A DNA stretch of 54,651 nucleotides from Olivibacter sp. XZL3 (GCF_004368405.1 NZ_SBJH01000046.1:1-54651); one strand, 5' to 3'; shown: positions 36,893 through 45,775, counted from the stretch's first letter. A program made the numbers and translations. The notes: generated by a model from the letters alone, not told the origin.

Positions 36893-36900
36893 CAAAATTA
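36893..36900 (-). promoter_or_regulatory. def -7 promoter box (TAATTTTG)
   Basis: TAATTTTG on the minus strand (36900-36893) matches TAnnTTTG and predicts a leader of about 12 nt before ATG 36876. Confidence 0.5.
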
Positions 36901-36992
36901 AAAAAAGCCGCCATTATCAGACTAAACAAGGAGAAGAATGTGCCAATTCGTTCCTCAAATGTCGACTTTGTTCACAAGGTCTGTACGAAAAT

Positions 36993-38225
36993 TTATTCCT
37001 GTTCGGGAACAAAAGCCAACTCACTTATCTGCGTTTCGTCAAATATCTCGTTTGCAATCGCCAGAAGCTCTTCCGCGGTAACCTTATTTATTTTCTCTAC
37101 CACTTCTTCGAGTGTATTGATCTTTCCATAGTCAAGCAAATTTTTTGCCATTGAAATAAGTACACCCATCCGATTTTCTTCTCCCAAAGCGATTTGACCG
37201 ATAAACTTCTGTTTTGCTTGATAGAGCTGCAAGACACCCAATTTCGTATCTCTTAATTTCTTAAGTTCGCGATTAACTAACTTAAGCGCTTTATGCGCTT
37301 TGTCCTCATCCGTTCCGTAATAAATAGAAAACAAGCCGGTATCGGTATAAGGCGTATAGTTTGATTCAATTGTATAGGCAATTCCATACTTTTCCCTAAT
37401 TTGAAGGTTCAGCCTAGAGCTCATTCCCATCCCGCCAAGGAGGTTATTCAATACCATCAAACCCGTTTTGCGATCATCGTGTAAGGAGTAGGCGACGTTA
37501 CCCAGACTTACATGGGTCTGTACAATCGGCTTTTCTGTTTTTTTTCGGCTCGGGCGGTAATCAACCGGCATGCTCCTTTTCCTTTTAGAAAGATTTGCCG
37601 GTATTTTATCCAATATACCTTCTGCAAGCGTCTTTATTTTCGCCCACTCATAGTTACCTGTTATCGCCAGAACGATCTGATCTGTACAATAGTTTTCGTT
37701 TAAGAATTCAAAAATATCTTCTCTTTTTATTGCATTAAGCGATTCGTTTGTTCCTAGGATATTGTGACCTAAAGCGTGCTTCTCAAACAACATATCCTCA
37801 AAATCGTCGGCAATAGCGTCTTCGGGGCTGTCCTGATAGGAAGCAATCTCATCGAGGATTACCCCTCTTTCTTTTTCCATCTCCGCTTCGGGATAAACGG
37901 AATGGAAGATAATATCTTCAAAGAGGTCCAATACTCTTGTTAAATGTTCTTTTAGGAAAGAAGCATGTATACAGGTATACTCTTTTGTGGTATATGCGTT
38001 TAAATCTGCGCCCACTAACTCCAAGCGATTCAGAATTTGATTTGTATTCCTTCGTTCTGTTCGCTTAAACAGCAGATGCTCAATAAAATGGGCCATGCCA
38101 TATTGATGAGGCAGCTCATCTCTTGTTCCTGCATTAATTAGAATACAGGCGTGCGATACAACCGTGTCCGCAGGTTTTAATAAAACGCGGATACCGTTTG
38201 ATAAATGAATGAGTTGATGATCCAT
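36993..38225 (-). CDS. M16-family zinc peptidase
   Basis: A 410-residue pitrilysin-type peptidase. The zinc motif HFIEH (the inverted HxxEH) lies in GMAHFIEHLLFKRTERRN near residue 50, with the distal Glu about 75 residues later (EKERGVILDEI). Start ATG 38225 (MDHQLIHLSNGIRVLL) is preferred to the in-frame TTG at 38237, since a TAAGTTTG box sits at 38242-38235. No signal peptide, so it is probably cytoplasmic or periplasmic by another route. It degrades small peptides in other bacteria. Confidence 0.92.
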   Translation of the reverse strand: MDHQLIHLSNGIRVLLKPADTVVSHACILINAGTRDELPHQYGMAHFIEHLLFKRTERRNTNQILNRLELVGADLNAYTTKEYTCIHASFLKEHLTRVLDLFEDIIFHSVYPEAEMEKERGVILDEIASYQDSPEDAIADDFEDMLFEKHALGHNILGTNESLNAIKREDIFEFLNENYCTDQIVLAITGNYEWAKIKTLAEGILDKIPANLSKRKRSMPVDYRPSRKKTEKPIVQTHVSLGNVAYSLHDDRKTGLMVLNNLLGGMGMSSRLNLQIREKYGIAYTIESNYTPYTDTGLFSIYYGTDEDKAHKALKLVNRELKKLRDTKLGVLQLYQAKQKFIGQIALGEENRMGVLISMAKNLLDYGKINTLEEVVEKINKVTAEELLAIANEIFDETQISELAFVPEQE

Positions 38226-38234
38226 TGTGACGGA

Positions 38235-38242
38235 CAAACTTA
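38235..38242 (-). promoter_or_regulatory. M16-peptidase -7 promoter box (TAAGTTTG)
   Basis: TAAGTTTG on the minus strand ends 9 nt before ATG 38225, so the leader would be only about 5 nt. It overlaps the alternative TTG start, which argues against that start. Confidence 0.55.
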
Positions 38243-38260
38243 GAGAAAATTACGGGTATA

Positions 38261-41140
38261 TTAAAATCCACCCGGCCTTCCCCCCGGGCCTCCCATAGGC
38301 CGATCTCTCCGTTCGAACCGTCCGGGACCGTCATCATCTGGCATTGCGCCTGATCGTCCAGCAAATTTTTGAAAACGGTAAGTAAAGGACAACATAAAAT
38401 AGCGGGCTAACCTGTTTGTTCTACTATCAGAGATCCTATTTTCCGTGACTGTTCTGGAGATACTCACCTGTTCATTTAGCAAGTCGAAGCCCTGCAGACG
38501 CAACATGCCGTTTTTGTTCTTAAAGAACTGTTTTTCAATAAACGTATTAATAATTAAGGGATTTGCCTGCACATTGCCTTCGTACCCGCTATTACTTGTC
38601 TTTGCAACATCAAAGTTCCATAATAGTGTTGGTGTGATATAAATGTTGCCAAAAATGGAAGCGGCCCATGTAGTAATATCTTGGTTAGTCCTATTTTGCA
38701 AACTGTTTTTTGTGGTGTTATAAGTAAAGTCGATCCCTGGTCGCACTTCCAGCCAATCTTTGGGATTTATCTGTACATTTAATCCTTGATTCAACACCCA
38801 ATTTTTAGCTTCGTTTTCAACCGAGTTTGCATAGGAAATGTTGTTGTTAAAATTAGCAGATCCTCGCAGGGATACGACGTATTTACGATTGTTAAACGGC
38901 TTAGCATAATGATAAAAGCCACGTGCATTATAGTTTCCACTCGTGTTTAAATACCTTGTCTCCTGCACCACACCCAAACTGTCGTCCATCGTTGTGATAC
39001 GATTGGTGGTAATCTTGTCTTGCGAAACATTCGCGTTTAACACCGCGAAGAAGATATTGCCCGACTGAAAATCAAAATTACGGTACCGCAAATTCAGTGT
39101 ATGGTTGAATTCGGCAGCCAAATTGGGGTTACCGGTTATTGGAAAATTTGGGTTGGAAACATCAGTAACGGGTTGCAATTGCGAAAAAGTTGGCTCACTG
39201 GCATTGCCTCGGTATTCCGCATTAAACGAACGGGTGCGGGAAGCTTTATACTCAAAACGAGCTACCGGAACAAAGTAAAAACCATTTCTGCCGAAGGATA
39301 AATCCTCGCCGCCTAAGGTCGTATGCCCCCTCAGTCGGGTAGGCAGAACGGTCGCGCCTAATTGATACACAAATTTATCCGTTCTATAGCGATAGGTTGC
39401 ACCCACACGATGGGTTGAAAAGCTATATTCGTAAAAATTACTTAACGACGGATTGGGAGTGACGTTCCCTTCTAAATCCATTGAACTAGCTTGCCTATTA
39501 TTATCATAATTCGCAAAATTAAAGTCGTACGTAAATTCTAAATTACTCTTATCGTTAAGCGGTTCAATATAAGAAACTGATGTACCGCCATTTAGCCCTT
39601 TGTTGTTTAAATCAACCAACTGCCGAACGTAGGCATTCGTACTATCCTGATCATTACTAAAACGAATATTATTGGTAATGCGATCCTGATCTTGTTCGGT
39701 TTTGGCCGAGTTCAGTGAAAAATTAAAAAAGATATTTCTGCCTTGATCGTTTATTTTATAATTCAACAGGCCGCTCCCGCCATAGTTGGGAGTAAACGAC
39801 TTATCGTTGTTTATGTTCTCGATATTATTGGAAGGTACGTTATTTATACTTTGATAGGTAAATGTATAGCCACTGCTGTTGTTGTTGCCAATACTGAGTG
39901 TAGGGGAAATCTTAAGAAATAATTTATCGTTCGGTTTATACTCCACATTCCAATCGAAACGATGATTGTTGCTGATCGCATTGTTCGTGGCATTGGTACT
40001 TCTTAATATCGTTGTATCAAGAAAGAAATCCTGAATTGATTCTGAGCTGATTAAATTATTATCGCTGTGATTGTAACTATAGTTGCCATAGGTTGTCCAT
40101 TGATCGTTAAAATCTTTTCTATAGTTGAAGCCAGCGGAATAGGAATCCGTCAAGCCATTACTACCACCGGCAAAGCCGCCGGGGCCTCCAATGCCGGCAC
40201 CCATTCTTTGGCCGCCACCCCCGGGCATTCTTCTAGCGCCACTACCTCTGGCATTGAAATCAAAAGCTTGATTATTGTTGTTGTTGGCATTGGCCAGCAC
40301 AGAAAATTGACGCGTACCGGTAAATGAATTGTACATCCCCCCCACCTGATAACGATAAGCGTCATCTCCGTCTGGTTTGGAGCCTATGCCTGCACCGAAT
40401 TGCCCAAAATTGCCGTTATTGTTCTCTTCTGCAATGGTTATATTAAGTATCTTCTCAGGCTCGCCGCTTCTATTGCCCGTGAGATTCGCCTGATCTCCAT
40501 AGTCGTCCACTATTTGGATTTTTTCGATGATATCCGCCGGCAAATTTTTCGTCGCAGTTTTCACGTCCCCTCCAAAGAAATCTTTTCCGTTAATTCGGAC
40601 TCGCGTCACACTTTCCCCCTGGGCTTGCACATTTCCGTCCTTGTCGACTTCCACCCCGTCCAATTTCTTTATCAGTTCTTCCGTCATCGCATTCGGTCGA
40701 ACTCTGTAATCCTTTGCATTGTATTCAATGGTATCTTCCTTCATTGTCACCAACGTTCCCCCTGTCACGTTGACCACGTCCAACAACTGAGATTCGAACG
40801 CCATCGTCAACGGCGGTAAATCGAGCTCACTTTGTCCGTTAAAAGAAAAGCTTCTGCTGAAAGGCCTAAAGCCCAAGCTTGTTATTAACAAATTAAAGTT
40901 GTCGGCTTTTACATTTTTAAAAGAAAACTTCCCATCCACGTCGCTACTTGCCTGAAGCGTGTCTTGCGGAGACACCAATTTGACGGAGGCCGCTATGACG
41001 CTAAGTCCGGTACTATCTCTAAGCACTCCGTTCACCACTTTGCCTGTCTGGGCTTGCGATTGAAAAGAAAAAAAGATGAAAGCATAAAAGAAAGAAAGGA
41101 AAATCCTTCTGTAACGAAGATTGACTTTTTTATCGAACAT
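38261..41140 (-). CDS. Outer-membrane beta-barrel protein with carboxypeptidase-like N-terminal domain
   Basis: A 959-residue TonB-receptor-like protein. It has a signal peptide ending SQAQ (about 31), a carboxypeptidase-regulatory-like domain (GVLRDSTGLSVIAASVKLV, about 38-110), a plug-like region (DGVEVDKDGNVQAQGESVTRVRINGKDFFGGD reading frame region, about 165-200) and a barrel of alternating aromatic strands to the end. No TonB box is obvious. Two Gly/Pro/Arg-rich stretches stand out: one near residues 295-320 and the extreme C-terminus (GGPGGRPGGF). It is followed on the same strand by the M16 gene and preceded by the CBM9-like gene, 41 nt away. The ligand is unknown. Confidence 0.88.
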   Translation of the reverse strand: MFDKKVNLRYRRIFLSFFYAFIFFSFQSQAQTGKVVNGVLRDSTGLSVIAASVKLVSPQDTLQASSDVDGKFSFKNVKADNFNLLITSLGFRPFSRSFSFNGQSELDLPPLTMAFESQLLDVVNVTGGTLVTMKEDTIEYNAKDYRVRPNAMTEELIKKLDGVEVDKDGNVQAQGESVTRVRINGKDFFGGDVKTATKNLPADIIEKIQIVDDYGDQANLTGNRSGEPEKILNITIAEENNNGNFGQFGAGIGSKPDGDDAYRYQVGGMYNSFTGTRQFSVLANANNNNNQAFDFNARGSGARRMPGGGGQRMGAGIGGPGGFAGGSNGLTDSYSAGFNYRKDFNDQWTTYGNYSYNHSDNNLISSESIQDFFLDTTILRSTNATNNAISNNHRFDWNVEYKPNDKLFLKISPTLSIGNNNSSGYTFTYQSINNVPSNNIENINNDKSFTPNYGGSGLLNYKINDQGRNIFFNFSLNSAKTEQDQDRITNNIRFSNDQDSTNAYVRQLVDLNNKGLNGGTSVSYIEPLNDKSNLEFTYDFNFANYDNNRQASSMDLEGNVTPNPSLSNFYEYSFSTHRVGATYRYRTDKFVYQLGATVLPTRLRGHTTLGGEDLSFGRNGFYFVPVARFEYKASRTRSFNAEYRGNASEPTFSQLQPVTDVSNPNFPITGNPNLAAEFNHTLNLRYRNFDFQSGNIFFAVLNANVSQDKITTNRITTMDDSLGVVQETRYLNTSGNYNARGFYHYAKPFNNRKYVVSLRGSANFNNNISYANSVENEAKNWVLNQGLNVQINPKDWLEVRPGIDFTYNTTKNSLQNRTNQDITTWAASIFGNIYITPTLLWNFDVAKTSNSGYEGNVQANPLIINTFIEKQFFKNKNGMLRLQGFDLLNEQVSISRTVTENRISDSRTNRLARYFMLSFTYRFQKFAGRSGAMPDDDGPGRFERRDRPMGGPGGRPGGF

Positions 41141-41181
41141 GTACTTTAGCGGTTATTTATTCGTATTAACTGTGATTGATT

Positions 41182-41952
41182 CTACTTAAGATTGGCGAGC
41201 GGCAATACAAACCACATTCCTGGCTCTTGCTGCGCCTCCTTGCGAGTCGGCCGCGCGTTGTAATTTGCATAAGGGTAACCGTACCCGCCATAACCATAAC
41301 GCCCCATAGGTCGCCCCCCTCCCACTGTTCGCATAACTATTCCATTTATTTTTACATTGAATGCCGTTTCCTTGTTGTTACTTGGGGTAAGCCCGAGTCG
41401 ATCGAAGGGGATAACGGCTTCATAACACACCGCATCCAAACTATCAATGCTAACGGCTGCCTTAATGCCATAATTATTTTCAAGGGAGACGGGCCCGTCC
41501 ACCACATCGGCCATTCCGCTAACAAAAACGGCTCTGACTGCATTCAGTACGCCTTGACGCATATCCGCCGGCCGTTCGTCCTTGTCCATTGCCGCTAAAG
41601 CTCTTAACGACTCCCTATCCGGAACCGGAAACGTTATTGAAGCACCGTCCTTTTTCTTCCCGTCTTTGTTTATCACCAGATTAAAACCTTGGTGTAAAGC
41701 CTGCATCTGCCAACTAGGATCCTTTACCCGCATCGCCACGTATAGCTGCCTTTCGTCATTTGCAATTTCAAACTGGAGGTCTTGTTTTTCATAATAATAT
41801 CGTAAACTATCACCCCAGTCCGACAAGTCGCCATCAATTTGAACGCCCGACTTAAAATCGATGATTGTTGGCACGACCGATTTCCGTTGCTGTCCATACA
41901 CAACAACACCGTTCAATAATAGACAAAAGCAAAGTAGCTTATGAAATTCCAT
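41182..41952 (-). CDS. Secreted CBM9-like/sugar-binding-domain protein, function unknown
   Basis: A 256-residue secreted protein (MEFHKLLCFCLLLNGVVVYGQ signal). The segment IDGDLSDWGDSLRYYY followed by a beta-rich block (LQFEIANDERQLYVAMRVKD) resembles CBM9/DOMON-type beta-sandwich domains, which usually bind sugars or act as extracellular modules. The C-terminal third has a Gly/Tyr/Arg-rich patch (GGGRPMGRYGYGGYGYP). ATG 41952 is chosen over an in-frame start at 42012. It is transcribed with the barrel protein 41 nt downstream and probably works with it. Confidence 0.6.
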   Translation of the reverse strand: MEFHKLLCFCLLLNGVVVYGQQRKSVVPTIIDFKSGVQIDGDLSDWGDSLRYYYEKQDLQFEIANDERQLYVAMRVKDPSWQMQALHQGFNLVINKDGKKKDGASITFPVPDRESLRALAAMDKDERPADMRQGVLNAVRAVFVSGMADVVDGPVSLENNYGIKAAVSIDSLDAVCYEAVIPFDRLGLTPSNNKETAFNVKINGIVMRTVGGGRPMGRYGYGGYGYPYANYNARPTRKEAQQEPGMWFVLPLANLK

Positions 41953-41967
41953 TTTTCTTATCGCAAA

Positions 41968-41983
41968 GCAGTCTTTTGACTGC
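41968..41983 (-). promoter_or_regulatory. Leader hairpin of the CBM9-like gene
   Basis: GCAGTC-TTTT-GACTGC is a perfect 6-bp hairpin ending 15 nt before ATG 41952, in the expected 5' UTR. It could influence ribosome access, or be incidental. Confidence 0.4.
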
Positions 41984-42129
41984 GCCCTTATTTTTTGGTT
42001 TAATTGTAACATAAAAAATATGTTGAGCTTTCGGTAATCGACAATCAGTCTAGTCCTTTATACTTCGAACGTAGGTCTCCCTAGCCAGTAATGACTTACA
42101 GCTAATTTCCAATAGCTCACAAATATTTT

Positions 42130-42137
42130 TAACTTTG
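42130..42137 (+). promoter_or_regulatory. rnhB -7 promoter box (TAACTTTG)
   Basis: TAACTTTG matches TAnnTTTG, predicting a leader of about 33 nt before ATG 42175. Confidence 0.5.
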
Positions 42138-42174
42138 TCTTGTTAGTGTCCCAGCGTTATATAGTACAGTAAAC

Positions 42175-42777
42175 ATGTTGTTGTCTACTTTTCAAAACGA
42201 GTTAATTGAAGCAGGTTGTGATGAAGCTGGACGAGGCTGCCTTGCAGGCCCGGTGTTTGCCGCTGCCGTCGTTTTTCCCTGTTCATTCCAACATGAAATT
42301 CTAAACGATTCAAAAATATTATCGGCCACCCAGCGATATAGCTTAAGAGAAATGATACAAAACGAGGCCCTCGCTTTCGCTGTTGCGAGTGCCAGTGCAG
42401 AGGAAATTGATCAAATAAACATACTAAACGCTTCGTTTCTTGCTATGCACCGCGCTTTAGATGCATTGAAAATGCCTGCAGAATATATCCTTGTTGATGG
42501 CAACCGCTTTAAAAAGTATCAGAATATCCCGCACCAATGTATTATAAAGGGCGATGGAAAATATCTATCAATTGCAGCCGCTTCCATTTTAGCTAAAACC
42601 TATCGGGATGATTACATGGAGAATCTGGCCAATGAGCACCCTGAATACGATTGGCTACAAAACAAAGGCTACCCTACAAAAAGACATCGGGACGCCGTTC
42701 TCAAGTACGGCTTAACGCCACACCACCGTAAAACCTTTAAAATTACGGATCCGCAGTTAAGTCTTTCTTTTTTCTGA
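42175..42777 (+). CDS. rnhB: Ribonuclease HII
   Basis: A 200-residue RNase HII that removes ribonucleotides from DNA and RNA of RNA-DNA hybrids. The signature [14 protein letters not shown] (18-31) holds catalytic Asp and Glu, followed by LNDSKIL, and the third acidic residue in ILVDGN. The typical C-terminal [14 protein letters not shown] is present. gcvT begins shortly after under its own promoter. Confidence 0.95.
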   Translation: MLLSTFQNELIEAGCDEAGRGCLAGPVFAAAVVFPCSFQHEILNDSKILSATQRYSLREMIQNEALAFAVASASAEEIDQINILNASFLAMHRALDALKMPAEYILVDGNRFKKYQNIPHQCIIKGDGKYLSIAAASILAKTYRDDYMENLANEHPEYDWLQNKGYPTKRHRDAVLKYGLTPHHRKTFKITDPQLSLSFF

Positions 42778-42790
42778 ACCTTATTTTGTA

Positions 42791-42798
42791 TAAGTTTG
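42791..42798 (+). promoter_or_regulatory. gcvT -7 promoter box (TAAGTTTG)
   Basis: TAAGTTTG lies just downstream of the rnhB stop, predicting a leader of about 29 nt to ATG 42831. It also overlaps the longer in-frame extension of gcvT, supporting the shorter start. Confidence 0.55.
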
Positions 42799-42830
42799 CG
42801 CAGCATTTTGAAATCTTTAATCCTTTTAAC

Positions 42831-43910
42831 ATGAAAAAAACCGCCCTAACGGATCTACACATTGCACTTGGCGCTAAGATGGTGCCCTTTGCAGGCTACA
42901 ATATGCCGGTACAATATACCGGTATCAATATTGAACATGAAACCGTCCGTAAAAGCGTTGGCATATTTGACGTAAGTCATATGGGTGAATTCATATTGAA
43001 AGGAGAAAATGCGATCAATTTGGTACAAAAAATCAGCTCCAACGACGCTTCCAAACTTTACGACGGGAAAATCCAGTATGCCTGCATACCTAATGAAACA
43101 GGCGGTATTGTAGACGATTTTCTGGTCTACCGCATTGATGCGAACACCTTTCTATTGGTGGTAAATGCCTCTAATATACAAAAGGATTGGGATTGGATTA
43201 CGAAATATAACACCTACGGTGTTGAAATGAAGGATATTTCCGATAAAACTTCTCTCTTTGCTGTACAGGGACCAAGAGCAACAGATGCGCTTCAAAGTTT
43301 GACCAGTATAGACTTAGGGGAAATGGAATACTATACCTTTAAAAAGGGTGTATTTGCTGGCGTGGATAATGTATTGGTTTCTGCAACAGGATACACCGGT
43401 GCGGGTGGATTCGAAATCTATGTCGACAATGAACACGCCAAGGAAGTATGGGAGGCAATTATGAAGGCTGGCGAAACGTTCGGAATTAAGCCAATAGGTC
43501 TGGGCGCCCGCGATACCCTTCGTTTGGAGATGGGTTTCTGTTTGTACGGGAATGATATTGACGATACCACTTCGCCGCTTGAAGCTGGTTTAGGCTGGGT
43601 AACTAAGTTTACAAAAGACTTTGTGAACGCTGCGGCACTAAAACAACAGAAAGAGGAAGGGGTACAGCGTAAACTGGTTGGCTTTGAGATGCTTGAACGG
43701 GGCATTCCTAGACACGGCTATGAGCTTGTTGACGAAAACGACCAAGTCATTGGCCGTGTTACATCGGGAACGCAATCTCCCACCTTGCAAAAGTCTATTG
43801 GTTTAGGGTACATAGCCAAGGAGTTCAGTAAAGAAGGAACTACCATCTACGTTAAAATCAGAGACAAAAAAATAAAAGCTGTTGTAAGCAAACCTCCGTT
43901 TATTAAATAA
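42831..43910 (+). CDS. gcvT: Glycine cleavage system aminomethyltransferase (T protein)
   Basis: A 359-residue T protein that moves the methylene group from lipoyl-bound aminomethyl to tetrahydrofolate. Typical segments are [38 protein letters not shown] and [21 protein letters not shown] start at ATG 42831; the frame extends to 42786, but the extra 15 residues lie within the promoter region. The P and H proteins are not in the window. Confidence 0.95.
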   Translation: MKKTALTDLHIALGAKMVPFAGYNMPVQYTGINIEHETVRKSVGIFDVSHMGEFILKGENAINLVQKISSNDASKLYDGKIQYACIPNETGGIVDDFLVYRIDANTFLLVVNASNIQKDWDWITKYNTYGVEMKDISDKTSLFAVQGPRATDALQSLTSIDLGEMEYYTFKKGVFAGVDNVLVSATGYTGAGGFEIYVDNEHAKEVWEAIMKAGETFGIKPIGLGARDTLRLEMGFCLYGNDIDDTTSPLEAGLGWVTKFTKDFVNAAALKQQKEEGVQRKLVGFEMLERGIPRHGYELVDENDQVIGRVTSGTQSPTLQKSIGLGYIAKEFSKEGTTIYVKIRDKKIKAVVSKPPFIK

Positions 43911-43960
43911 AGTTCAGTAGATCATAAAGCTGCCTAATTTAGGTACAAAACGTTTATATT

Positions 43961-44683
43961 TTGCTTGATAAAGTCAATGAAATTAATGTCTGCTTAAGCC
44001 CCGCGCTGATTCACTTACATGATATCAGTAATAGTATTGTGGTGGTAATAGACATTTTTAGAGCCACCACTTCTATGTGCTACGGTTTAGCGAATGGCGC
44101 CGATGGCATCATTCCGGTTGCAGAAGTATCTACTTGTGCGATTTATAAAGACCATGGATATCTACTTGCGGCCGAACGAAACGGCGAAGTGGTGGACGGC
44201 TTCGACTTCGGGAACTCACCGTTTTCGTATGTTGGCGAAAAAGTGAAAGGAAGAACTATTGTATTGACAACCACAAACGGAACCAAGGCTATTCATTTAT
44301 CGCGGGAAGCGAAAAAGGTCGTAATCGGGTCTTTTCTAAACTTGACAGCTCTTTGCAACTGGTTAAGCAAACAAGATGATTCTATTCTATTGGTATGTGC
44401 AGGATGGAAAGACAATTTTAACCTAGAGGACACCGTTTTTGCCGGCGCTGTTATTAATAAACTAAAAGAGAGCCACAAAAAAGGAGATGACGCAGCCATA
44501 GCTGCGGAAACCTTATATTTTACTGCCGAGAAAGATCTTGCCGACTTCCTCAGCCGAAGCGCCCATAGCAAGCGTCTGCAACATTTAGGAATTCAAAAAG
44601 ACATTGATTTTTGTCTGCAAACGGATCTTTTAGAAACTATACCCGTTTTGGAAGGCGATCGACTCGTCGCATTAGAAGCTTAA
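43961..44683 (+). CDS. comB: 2-phosphosulfolactate phosphatase
   Basis: A 240-residue ComB-family phosphatase. It has VCLSPALIHLHDISNSIVVVIDIFRATTSMC, then GERNGEVVDGFDFGNSP-like (AAERNGEVVDGFDFGNSP here), TTTNGTKAI and a VCAGW segment. In archaea it makes sulfolactate in coenzyme M synthesis; Bacteroidota carry it widely, probably for sulfolactate or sulfonolipid precursors. The start is a TTG at 43961; a stop lies only seven codons upstream and no in-frame ATG precedes the conserved CLSPA. Its TAA overlaps the convergent phosphatase remnant by 4 nt. Confidence 0.88.
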   Translation: MLDKVNEINVCLSPALIHLHDISNSIVVVIDIFRATTSMCYGLANGADGIIPVAEVSTCAIYKDHGYLLAAERNGEVVDGFDFGNSPFSYVGEKVKGRTIVLTTTNGTKAIHLSREAKKVVIGSFLNLTALCNWLSKQDDSILLVCAGWKDNFNLEDTVFAGAVINKLKESHKKGDDAAIAAETLYFTAEKDLADFLSRSAHSKRLQHLGIQKDIDFCLQTDLLETIPVLEGDRLVALEA

Positions 44684-44979
44684 ACAACTAGCTCTTTCAA
44701 CAGTTCCTCACAGCGAGCGGCAATCATTTGATATACAGGATCGAACAAGTTATTGTCAAAATAGGGATCTGGCACAACGTCATCCTTTAAAAACAAACTT
44801 ACTTTAGCGCGTGCTGCCGGTGAGCTGGCCATTGCTAATACATCTCGCAGATTAGTTCGGTCCATCACCAAAATTTTATCGTAGTATTCGAAATCCGACC
44901 GGTTAAATTGACGGGCTTTCTGTGCGCTGATATCTACTCCGTACTTCTTGGCAATCGCTATTGACCGCCTGTCGGGACA
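44680..44979 (-). pseudogene. N-terminally truncated low-molecular-weight protein tyrosine phosphatase
   Basis: On the minus strand an open frame ends at 44680. It reads as a LMW-PTP from PDRRSIAIAKKYGVDIS through QKARQFNRSDFEYYD, ILVMDRTN, and VPDPYFDN with the general-acid Asp, to the normal C-terminus. About 98 residues match. The first about 55 residues, including the CX5R phosphate-binding loop that holds the nucleophilic Cys, are absent, and the homology stops at about 44971-44976. Immediately beyond it, on the opposite strand, a permease sequence begins. As it stands this cannot be an active phosphatase. Confidence 0.8.
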
Positions 44980-45602
44980 TAATTGGAGTCGTTAAAGATT
45001 TCCATTTCCAAAACCTTCGGGAAAGGATCAGCCCGTGTATTTTATTCTATGATACCGGCTGGGCCTTGGGCGGTATGTACGTTAAAGCAGCCGCTGGTAA
45101 AACGGCCGAAGCCATCTCTTCTGTAGAAAAGTTATGGAAACAATATAATCCGGAGTATGAATTTCAGTACGAATTTCTAGACGAACGCTTCGATCAACTT
45201 TACAAAAGTGACATTCGGGCAGGCAAGCTTCTGCGCATCTTTGCAGGTATTGCGATCTTGCTTTCTTGTATGGGCTTGTTCGGATTAGTTAGCATCACAG
45301 CGGAGTCGAAGGTAAAAGAAATCGGCATTCGAAAAACTCTGGGAGCCACCATAGGCGATATTGTGCTGCTGGTTTCCAAAAATCTTATCACATTGGTTGG
45401 TCTTTCGCTCGTCATAGCCTTTCCATTAGCTTACTGGCTTATGAACCGATGGCTCAGCAACTACGCTTACCGCACGGATGCTTCTTTATGGATATTTTTG
45501 GGGGCAGGCTCAGCAGTAGTTGCAATCGCCATACTGACCGTATATGCCAAAGCGTCAAAGGCCGCAAGAAAGAATCCTATCCATGCTATACGTACAGAGT
45601 AA
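44976..45602 (+). pseudogene. C-terminal remnant of an FtsX/MacB-like permease
   Basis: The frame reads from DIIGVVKDFHFQNLRERISPC to a normal permease C-terminus (KAARKNPIHAIRTE), about 208 residues: the end of a periplasmic core and the last FtsX domain with three transmembrane helices (LLRIFAGIAILLSCMGLFG onward). Compared with the intact 794-residue paralog just downstream, about 590 N-terminal residues and the first helices are missing. The frame is still open, so the loss appears recent or is an assembly join. A TTG at 44961 could in principle start translation, but lies in the phosphatase half. Confidence 0.8.
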
Positions 45603-45607
45603 GGCGA

Positions 45608-45775
45608 ATAAAAGGTATAAGGTTCTATGGCATAAGGCGAAAATGGAAAGCTAATGAGTAGTAGGGCTGCAATGGCACAGACAGTAGCTCTCGATTAACG
45701 ACAAAATGGGATTTACCGCTGCCCGTAGCGCTAACGGCTTATGGCTGATAGCTTGCAGCTAAAAGCTAAAAAATT
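45608..45775. repeat. Heptad-periodic intergenic tract (AAGG and GCT words)
   Basis: GG of AAGG words falls at 45614, 45621, 45629 and 45636. Then GCT recurs at 45730, 45737, 45744, 45751, 45758 and 45765, six times at exactly 7 nt with the other four bases varying, ending 8 nt before the ATG at 45776. The tract lies between the truncated permease and the first intact one. Confidence 0.85.

Noticed and set aside
40400-40819. 139-codon plus-strand frame inside the outer-membrane barrel gene
   Set aside because: Composition is His/Phe/Arg-rich with no family resemblance, and the barrel frame is well supported.
42778-42830. Glycine riboswitch before gcvT
   Set aside because: The promoter box leaves a leader of only about 29 nt, too short for a glycine aptamer.
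44961-44975. Start codon TTG 44961 making the truncated permease a functional small gene
   Set aside because: The first residues come from the phosphatase half of the join and the periplasmic core and first helices are missing.
45730-45770. CRISPR or direct-repeat array in the GCT heptad tract
   Set aside because: The period is 7 nt with no conserved repeat plus unique spacer structure and no cas genes nearby.
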